Source: Leptobrachium leishanense (taxonomy: Eukaryota > Chordata > Amphibia > Anura > Megophryidae). Taken from it: a stretch of 64,000 nt of DNA. Each line of letters begins with the position of its first letter. Position 1 is the stretch's first letter. Below are positions 41,992-64,000 of the stretch, piece by piece. The translations under genes and the position numbers were made by a program. The DNA is taken from positions 79,276,675 to 79,340,674 of the forward strand of contig CM019064.1 in assembly GCA_009667805.1 (NCBI GenBank), in the 5' to 3' direction. The notes beneath the pieces are model-generated. The model worked only from the letters and a program-made list of their open reading frames with translations. It ran no database searches and was not told the origin of the DNA.

Positions 41992-42580
41992 AGGAACACT
42001 CTAGGCTGAAAATCACCCCCCTTTTTTTTATACCTATTGCCCAACCTAGTTATTCAGTATTTTTTTTTTTTTTAAATGTAATACCCTAAAAACCACTTGT
42101 TTCCAACGGCGTTTTATTTATTTATTTATATATACTCACCTCCCTCCTCTTCCGCTCCCGTCCTGGTAAATCTTCAACTTGGCTAATGGTTTACGTGAGA
42201 AGCGTGCATGCGCGCCTCTCACGTAAACCAGCCAATCAGCAGGCTTCCTCCCGGCTCCATCTTCTTCTTTGATTAGTGTTACGCGCAAGAAGATGCGCGC
42301 AACACTAATCTCAGCCGCTGCCGCCAGCTGCTGCGGCGAGTTGGAGACATCATCGCGCTGAAAGCGCAATGACGTCTCCTACTCGGCAATAATCGGCAGA
42401 AGCGGGAAATACGAATCCCGCTCTGCTGACTGACAGCTGGGAGGGTGGAGTAAAGTCCTCTGCGTCTCTCAGCTGTTTCAGACGATCGGCTGAGCGGAGG
42501 GAGGGGGAGGAAAAGGGCATACTTAGGACATCATGACCACCTAAAAAAGCTTAGGTGGTCATGTTGCCTAGAGTATCCCT
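41992..42580. mobile_element. TTAA-flanked MITE, AGGAACACTCTA family
   Basis: AGGAACACTCTAGGC at the left and GCCTAGAGTATCCCT at the right; TTAA at 41,988-41,991 and 42,581-42,584. Internal stems GAGAAGCGTGCATGCGCGCCTC and GTGTTACGCGCAAG...GATGCGCGCAACAC. No transposase. Confidence 0.75.
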
Positions 42581-43074
42581 TTAAGTGACTTTAGACTGGG
42601 GGAAAGATTTGATGGTGTCTGGGAGGTTATTCCATATTTGCAGTGCTCTGTAAGAAAATGAGGATCGAGACACTTTCTTTTTGTATTGTGGTATTGCAAG
42701 TAAGTTGCAGATCCTGGATCGGAGGTTATAATAGGAGGGAACTGCTGGGGAAGCAGTCTATTCAGGTAGGGTGGTAGCTTCCCAGTTTAGCTCTTAAACA
42801 CCAGGTTGGAAAGCTGAAGGGTGCGTCTAGATTCCAGCGACGGTCAGTTTAGCTCTTTTAACATGTCACAATGGTGGGTTATGTAGTTACATTGTGGAAG
42901 ACTTGGCCCATGCCACCTTAGAACGCACCCTAAACTAAAGGGTTGCGAGCGATTTCGGTGCTTTGCTTTTCAGCGCACTTCGGCAATTCCATTTCACCAA
43001 AAATACAGTGAATTTACTATTTAGTGAAAGTGCTCTGTATTTTGTCGAAAATGGAGTCAACGAAGCAGGTTTTT

Positions 43075-43275
43075 TTTGAGAAAGGATTTTACCAGGAAGG
43101 ATACATTGAGATTTCTCTCGTTTTCAAGTATGTCCTGGGTGGTGAGTATGTACCGTTAGGTATCTTGCCCAAAGACACTTACTGGAGAGGTGCTCTTGCT
43201 GGGATTGAAACCATGTCTCCACAGTCTCTCTCCACGCAGAGCAGTGATGTTACCTCTACTCCACCCAGCTGGTAC
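43075..43275 (-). mobile_element. tRNA-derived SINE, fuller copy
   Basis: Minus strand: GCTGGGTGGAGTAGAGGTAA, GGTTTCAATCCCAGC (B-box-like), TGTCTTTGGGCAAGATACCT, CCCAGGACATACTTGAAAAC, CCTTCCTGGTAAAATCC. Collinear with 36,797 and 44,053. Confidence 0.65.
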
Positions 43276-43429
43276 TGTTATGAAAGGTCAGCAAAAACCG
43301 TCGAATTGCTCTGAACTGAAAAAGAAAACAAATTCCTAATAAGAGTTTAAAGCAATAAAAAGTATTTAAAATGTGTAAATAATAGAAAAGATCCTTTTAA
43401 AAAAAATACTAAAAATTAGTTAAGCCCAT

Positions 43430-43768
43430 TGCCCATCCTCGTCCCCATTGTTTTCTTTTCGACCCCCCCGACCCTCTTCTTATCCCCTTGCTAGCTGAGA
43501 TTTTGTTTCTGCCTACAATTTGCCCAATGTTTATACTACTTTCTACTGTGGATTTTGATTTCAGATGAGACTTTTGCTTTTCTGATGATTTTTATTTTTA
43601 TCCCCCCCTCTCATTGATTTATTTGCAGCTTTCTTATGAGACCCCCCTCCCATTTTGTATGTTGCTTTTGTGACTATACTTTATGGCCCTGCGAGGCCAT
43701 CCTTGCAGGTTCTTTTGTGACCCTTTCTATCTCAAAATAAAAATTCTAAACATAAAAAAAAGTATGCA
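43430..43768 (+). mobile_element. L1-type LINE 3' UTR and A-tail
   Basis: C- and T-rich sequence ending CTCAAAATAAAAATTCTAAAC ATAAAAAAAA. The ending resembles the tail of the copy at 35,197-36,647. No ORF2 is left. Confidence 0.5.
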
Positions 43769-44052
43769 AGTTCTGAGTGATACGCAACATAATAAATTTA
43801 CATATACTGTGCAAATCCCATAAGAAGCTGCAGGGACTTCTGCATTTTAGAAGTCCTGGGTTAAAAGGGAGCAGCCGAGAAAAGGTGTGTATTTTCACCT
43901 AATCTAATATATATATATATATATATATATTTAAGAATAATTGGGCAAATGCTGTCAGCTGAATCTGCCCAATTATTTAAAGGGGAACATGGATGGGAGA
44001 CTAATTTTTGAAGAGTGGCCTTTAATGAATAACAGCCTCTCTTGTTAATTTT

Positions 44053-44250
44053 TTGAGAAAGGATTTCACCAGGAAGGATACATTGAGATTTCTCCCACTT
44101 TCAAGTATGTCCTGGGTGGCGAGTATGTACCGTTGGGTGTCTTGCCCAAGGACACTTGCTGGAGAGGTGCTCGTCGGGATCAAACCCATGACTCCACTGC
44201 TCTGCGTGGAGAGAGCCTGTAATGTTACCTCTACTCCACCCAGCAAGTAT
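44053..44250 (-). mobile_element. tRNA-derived SINE, fuller copy
   Basis: Minus strand: GGGTTTGATCCCGACGAG, TGTCCTTGGGCAAGACACCC, CCCAGGACATACTTGAAAGT, CCTTCCTGGTGAAATCC. Confidence 0.65.
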
Positions 44251-44555
44251 GTTCTTGATAAGGAATTTTTCCCCAGTATGTTGCATATTTGGCACTTGAT
44301 ACTGGGGGGGGGGGGGGTTGCACTATTTTGGATCGAGAGTGCTAGCTGATTGTGCGAAAGACTGAACTCAATGGACATACTTCTTTTTAGCCTACGTAAC
44401 TATGTAAACGTTACCAGCTCCTGTCCTGTTTCAGCCGAGAGGCTGTTACACCAGGTACATTGACGCAGTAACGCAGCCAATATTTTGAATTGTAAATCTG
44501 ATGCATGTCTCTTATTTCTCTGACAGCATAAATGTAAATGTCTATCCTGTAAGTA

Positions 44556-45235
44556 TATGGTTATTATTATTATTATTAAGCGCCAACACATTCCGCAGCG
44601 CTGTACAAGGTGCAATGGGTAAAGACAGGACAATCCTACAATACATACAGGAGACAGGTCAGTATTCCTGCCAGCAGATACAGGAGGATATGAAGACCCT
44701 ATTCCCGTGGGAATTTACAATCTAGATGGGCGAGGGTATTAGAAATAGGAGGAGGGGGGACTGCAGTGATGAGTTAATGCAAGGGAGGTGAGGACTGTTT
44801 TTGGTCGGTCGGATGTCTTGTTCCGGAGTCGGGTGGTACTAGGCTTCCCTAAATAGAAGGGTCTTTAGGGAGCGTTTAAATGAAGCCAGATTTAGGGACA
44901 GTCTGATACTGCGAGGAACCGTGTTCCATAGGGTCGGCGCCGCACGAGAGAAGTCCTGCAGTCTGGCATGTGAAGAGGTAATGATGGGGGATGCCAGGCG
45001 AAGGTCATTGTTGGATCGTAGGGGACGGGCTGGGGTGTATTTGGTGATTAATGAGGACAGGTAGTGAGGGGCGGTGTTAGTGAGGACGGGTAGTGAGGGC
45101 CGCGTAGTGAGGGTTTTGTAGGTCAGGGTGAGTAGTTTGAGTTTGATTCTGCTGTGAATGGGGAGCCAGTGTAAGGATTCACAGAGAGGAGCAGCAGAGA
45201 CAGAGCGTCGGGTGAGATGGATAAACCGGGCTGAT
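44556..45235 (-). pseudogene. L2/Rex1-like LINE, ORF2 C-terminus and 3' end
   Basis: Minus strand reads LTLTYKTLTTRPSL, TKYTPARPLRSNNDLRL, SRAAPTLWNTVPRSIRLSLN and LASFKRSLKTLLFREA then stop (about 45,130-44,845), the C-terminal end of L2-type reverse transcriptase proteins. The 3' UTR runs to TACAGCGCTGCGGAATGTG, TTGGCGC and a TAATAATAAT tail at 44,560-44,578. 5'-truncated. Confidence 0.82.
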
Positions 45236-45534
45236 GGTTGACATTATGCTGTACATATGAAGGTGTTAAAAGTCCTGTAATGGGAAGAAAGGGTATTAGA
45301 GACCAGACAGTTGCGCTGGAGTGCGATTTAGCAGACATCATGGTATCACTCTTTGGACATTTGAAATGTTGTAAGGTATGAGCAATGGTGACATGTTGGG
45401 TACCCATTGTACTACATTTTTGGAATCCGACAAGGTTTAGGCCAATCAGAACATTTGCAAATATAGCTGAATTTGTGAACATCTCAAATGAATCTGCTTT
45501 TGAGTAAACCATTATAATCTCTTGATGATTATAC
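45236..45534. other. Intergenic, no gene seen
   Basis: No feature recognised between the L2-like LINE and the LTR. Confidence 0.3.
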
Positions 45535-45538
45535 GAGG

Positions 45539-46198
45539 TGTAGTGGAAATAGGCTGGAAGATGGCTGCCATTGTAAGCCATGCGACCATCTTGTTCAGAA
45601 TATTGGTTCACTTGAAAATAATTAGGTAGTTTTTAGTTGAAACTCAGGCATACATAGAAATTTAGGAATGTGCTGAGATTAGCAGAAAAACAATTAAGGC
45701 GCTGAGAAAGATCTCTGCTGTTCCAGGCACAGAGAAAGATACATCGAGGTCGTTGGGGCCCGCAGAAATACAAAGGATTATAGAGATCAGACCAGGTGCC
45801 ATTTGTAACAAATAATTGAAGGCACTAGGGAACCAGGCACAGTCCGGAACAGTAGGAGTAACTAATCATGATTTATTGTTACTAACACAAAGTTTGCCAA
45901 TTTACGGCCAATTAATGAAATTTCTTTTGTATTAGACTAAGGGAGGTACTAACCCACGTGGGGTGGGATAGTGTCACCGGGAGGTGGACTAATTGGGATG
46001 TACCTAATTATGTATTTGAGGTATAAAACCTCAGGACACTGTATAATTGATGCTCAGTCTTTGCGATTCAATCCTGTCTGAGCATTCTGTGACGTCACAA
46101 TAAAAGTTTGCCTTTCCTGAAGAGACTCGTGTTCAGACAATCCTTGCTCGTGTCCGGTCCGGCCTCGTCCCGAGTGAACCAAGTGGATTCCGGTTACA
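45539..46198 (+). mobile_element. Solo LTR, retroviral type, upstream of CRK
   Basis: A 660-bp element starting TGTAGTGG and ending CCGGTTACA, with a 4-bp duplication GAGG at 45,535-45,538 and 46,199-46,202. On the + strand TATAAAACC (46,021-46,029) precedes AATAAAAG (about 46,100), the U3-R-U5 order of an LTR. A 4-bp duplication is what gamma-type retroviruses leave. No viral genes remain on either side, so this is the product of recombination between two LTRs. It is in the same orientation as CRK and ends 530 bases before its ATG. Confidence 0.85.
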
Positions 46199-46469
46199 GA
46201 GGCTGAAGTTAGTTTCTTATTCAGTCAGTTACTTATTCGCGGAAAAACCTGTTTTTAGACGTTTAATTGCCATCATTGATTTTAACATGGATTCATAAAG
46301 AGGTGGATGCCCTCTATCAAACAATGTCAAATTCAGCCTGGCCCAACTGCAATTTGGGCAGAAAAATCAGTGCCAACTGTGCCATGGGTGCTGATTTTTA
46401 CTATTATCACAGTCCCATGTTCAGTCCACAAATCTTTATTTTGTGTAAACTCAAGCCATGTGACCTTCC

Positions 46470-61183
<14,714 letters not shown>

Positions 61184-62289
61184 GTGTGACTGGAAGCCAT
61201 TCCTTTAAACAAGAATAAAAAAGAAAAAAAAATCCGAACAAACTTGCTCTGTCTCCCTCTGTTTTTCATCCTGCAACAGACTGCCCTTCACAGATCTTAA
61301 TCTGTGTAGGTTAAGAAAATAATCATGTCCCCCCAGAATAATCCCAATCAAGAGCAGTCCGTTCTGAGATTTTGCAGAGTGAGGGTACGAACTTGGAGTA
61401 TATCTTTTCAAAATATGCAGGATTATGCAAGGTAATGCTAAGGCAATGTAACGTTCGACTGCAAAAAACTTCACACTTTCTTGGAGCAAAAATTGGGTTT
61501 TATCAGAAGAAAAGACGTTTCCCCCCCCCCCTCTCCCATTCATTTTGTCAATCCCCTTAAGACTTGGTGGTAACACTCAGTGAAATGCATTTTTTTCTGT
61601 TTCCAGAGGTTTCCTCCTGTACTAATTTTGTGCCATTTTTTATTTTATTATTTTTTTCCCCATTTCTGCTTGATGGAGATTTTTATATATGGCCTGATAA
61701 AATCGTCGGTGTGTATTTTCATCTGTCATGAAAATATTAGCCTGCGTGTGGGTTTCAGTATTTCTACCCGTTTTTTTTAAACTGGTAGAAGCAGAAATGG
61801 CTATATTTTTTTTTTTTCTCCCCCCTAAATGTGTATCACATCTCTAGTTGAGAGAAATGCAAAGAGTTTTGAGAATTTTTGTGTAGAAAGATGGCTTGCG
61901 TCGTGTGCAATCCATAAAGTCTGGAAGGACTAACAGAAACTTGGATCCCAGTTTGCAATGTCCTGTCTGTGTGGGTTTTTTTGTTTTGTTCTTTTGCAGT
62001 TGCCCTGACCACCATGAAGTTATTTGTAAAGTGGGTAGCTCACATTTCCTTTGCGGATTAGTCATTATGTATTTACATGTACATTTTGATGATATACTAA
62101 CACATTCTCCATCCTGACACGTTCCACCTAGTCTATCTCCTTTACAGTGGGTTTAATTTTTCTTAAAGTTCTACAACTCCTGACATTTTCTACTATATAA
62201 TGTAAATTTAGTAGTTATTAAGCAGAATTGATACATACATACTGTTGCTCATTAAGTATTACATCCTGGTCATTAAGGTTTAGAGCAGT

Positions 62290-62428
62290 TATTTGAAACA
62301 CTACCCCCTCCCCAGATGTTTTTGAACTACAACTCCCACGATTCTCTGGTCATCCATTTAATTCAAAGAATTCTGGGACTTGTAGGCAATCAATATCTGG
62401 GGGGCCAGCGTTTGAGATCCCTGGTCTG
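62290..62428. mobile_element. hAT-like short MITE in CRK 3' region
   Basis: CCCCAGATGTTTTTGAACTA, CAACTCCCACGATTCTCTGG and GGCCAGCGTTTGAGATCCCTG. Confidence 0.6.
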
Positions 62429-63117
62429 GAGTATATGCAGGGCCTGAAAAGAAATAAAAATATAGGTGCTTGGTAACCACTGGCTCTTTAACTTCATGTT
62501 CTTTTCCACATGGTTATAAAAACAAAGCTTGTCCCCCTATGTTGATTTGTATACTCCCTAGCACCTGTGTTGGTGGTGTTTTTTTTCTCTTTTAATAGAA
62601 TCCTTTTACAGGTATAGGAGATTGTTCTTTCCCTTGTTTTCTCTGGTGTGGATGCTTTAAGACTTACAAGACTGTTAAAATGCAATTTTCAATATGTTTT
62701 TTTTAAAAACACATCTATTTCAGTTTTCACGCACTTTTTTATAGAATATTTTCACAAATTCTTATTTTATGCTCGTTAGTATGTTCTTTTTCTTTCTACA
62801 CCACTAAGAGTTCAAAGATAACACCCGTTCTTTTAAAGACTAGCAATATACATAAAATAGGATGCAGGGCAGGCATAAGTCTAACAGGATTTTATATGAT
62901 GTAACCTGTTCTGAGCCTTGATTTGTTTTCTTACACATGCCACATAAAACCAAACGATTGGATCTGAACACAAGCATTGTGTTTTACTATTTGGCATTGC
63001 CTTTTTTTTTTTTTTGGGGGGGGGGGTCACTTTATTCTAGGCACGTATACAATTTAACTTATTGCAATGTACCATCGTCCTAGGTAGCAGGCCAGTTGTA
63101 CTCAGCATGTTGGTTTA

Positions 63118-63262
63118 GAGAGGCGTCAGTAACCTTGACCCTCCAGATGTTTTTCTTAGCTACATCTACCTTGATGTTCAGCCACTTATAAGGCTGGCAG
63201 AGACTATTGGGAAATGTAGTTCCAAAACCGTGGAGGACCAAGGATGCTGACCCTTTTGTTTA
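63118..63262. mobile_element. hAT-like short MITE in CRK 3' region
   Basis: GGCGTCAGTAACCTTGACCC to CAAGGATGCTGACCC, with GGGAAATGTAGTTCCAAAAC in the second arm. Confidence 0.6.
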
Positions 63263-64000
63263 GAGGCTCCAGTATTGCGGTAAACATGGCAAGTGGTGAT
63301 TTCTTTTGACATGAATTGTTACACTTGCAGGACAAACCTATACATTGCCTTAGCTGTAGATTAGATGTTGGATACATAAGCACAGCAAACAATTGGACTG
63401 TAAGGGGTTAAAATATATTGGAGGTAGCATATGGGTTTCTCTATCCATCAACCTACTAACTAGTTCTTGTTTGCTTCTTAATGACCTTAAGATTACAGTG
63501 AGAATAAAATATCCTTTCTGTTATCGGTAGCACGGCTAACAGTCCTTCTCTGCTTTAATAAAAATGACATGCTAAATTGAATGTATGCAAACCAATAAGG
63601 TCACTTATAAGATGATTAACACTAATTGCTCATTGTGAACACTATTGTAAATAGATTTAAACTATGTCGGTGCTTTGGTCAATTCAAATCTTTTTAGCAA
63701 AGGATTTTTTTTTTTTTTTTTTTTTAGGCAAATTATGTATGCAATTTTGTAAAAAGAGAATTATTTTCGTCTACTGTTTAAAAAGCTAACTGATGGGGCT
63801 AGCTGGATATTTAGACGTGTTAATCCCAGTTTGGCTTGTGCAGCTTAGTACAGATTTTTAAATATGTATTTGTGTGTGTTCGATTAATGCAAATGTTAAA
63901 ATTTGCAAGGTTTTCATAAATTTTTCTGACATTACCACTGAAAACTGTACTAGCACAAACTTGAGATGCCTTTTTAATTTATTTTTCCATGTCGATTTTG

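Larger units (their letters stand above)
61184..63999 (+). other. CRK: CRK 3' UTR and downstream
   Basis: An AATAAA at 61,214-61,219 is only 31 bases after the stop; others are at about 63,504 and 63,551. CRK transcripts in other vertebrates have long 3' UTRs, so much of this may be transcribed. Two hAT-like MITEs lie inside. No further gene is seen. Confidence 0.5.

Noticed and set aside
44130..44220. Possible tRNA gene near GGGATCAAACCC
   Set aside because: Only a B-box-like segment of a SINE; no cloverleaf can be drawn.
45123..45611. 162-codon minus-strand frame
   Set aside because: Spans the LTR boundary and unrelated flanking sequence, so it cannot be an ancestral gene.

Overview
The window is vertebrate genomic DNA, most likely from a frog. 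The evidence is two well-conserved vertebrate genes split into short exons by long introns, a CRK protein of 296 residues (I recall Xenopus Crk being of similar length), and a very dense load of DNA transposons and their short non-autonomous relatives (hAT, PIF/Harbinger-like, TTAA-specific and Tc1 types), together with CR1, L2 and L1-type LINEs and solo LTRs. The species cannot be named from the sequence alone.

Layout. Positions 1-10,850 hold no host gene. This stretch has a U6 snRNA pseudogene fragment at the left edge, a Harbinger-like MITE, three copies or parts of a TTAA-flanked element built from a chain of hairpins, two solo LTRs with 5-bp target duplications, minisatellites, a 122-bp tandem repeat and two L1-type LINE fragments. 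Positions 11,160-31,915 hold a complete ten-exon gene on the + strand, recognised as NAGPA, the uncovering enzyme of the mannose-6-phosphate pathway (562 residues when the exons are joined). Its introns contain many mobile elements, including a 1.6-kb Tc1-type transposon nested in a TTAA element. Positions 32-46 kb are intergenic and almost entirely repeats: hAT elements, tRNA-derived SINEs, CR1, L2 and L1 pieces, and a 660-bp retroviral-type solo LTR ending 530 bp before the next start codon. Positions 46,729-61,183 hold a complete three-exon CRK gene on the + strand (296 residues, SH2-SH3-SH3) with the internal donor that would produce the short Crk-I form. The rest is CRK 3' UTR or downstream sequence.

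The two host genes act in different processes: NAGPA in lysosomal enzyme sorting at the trans-Golgi network, CRK in tyrosine-kinase signalling. Nothing in the sequence ties them together except adjacency in the same orientation. That adjacency is itself of interest, because the human orthologues lie on different chromosomes.

The least ordinary structure in the window is the TTAA-flanked family made of about a dozen consecutive, independent GC-rich hairpins (best copy 1,137-2,363). Other notable points are minisatellites that look like expansions of a segment inside a hAT-like element, direct repeats flanking NAGPA exons 2-9, and lineage-specific changes in CRK (shortened SH2 loop, Phe in place of the third-domain tyrosine).
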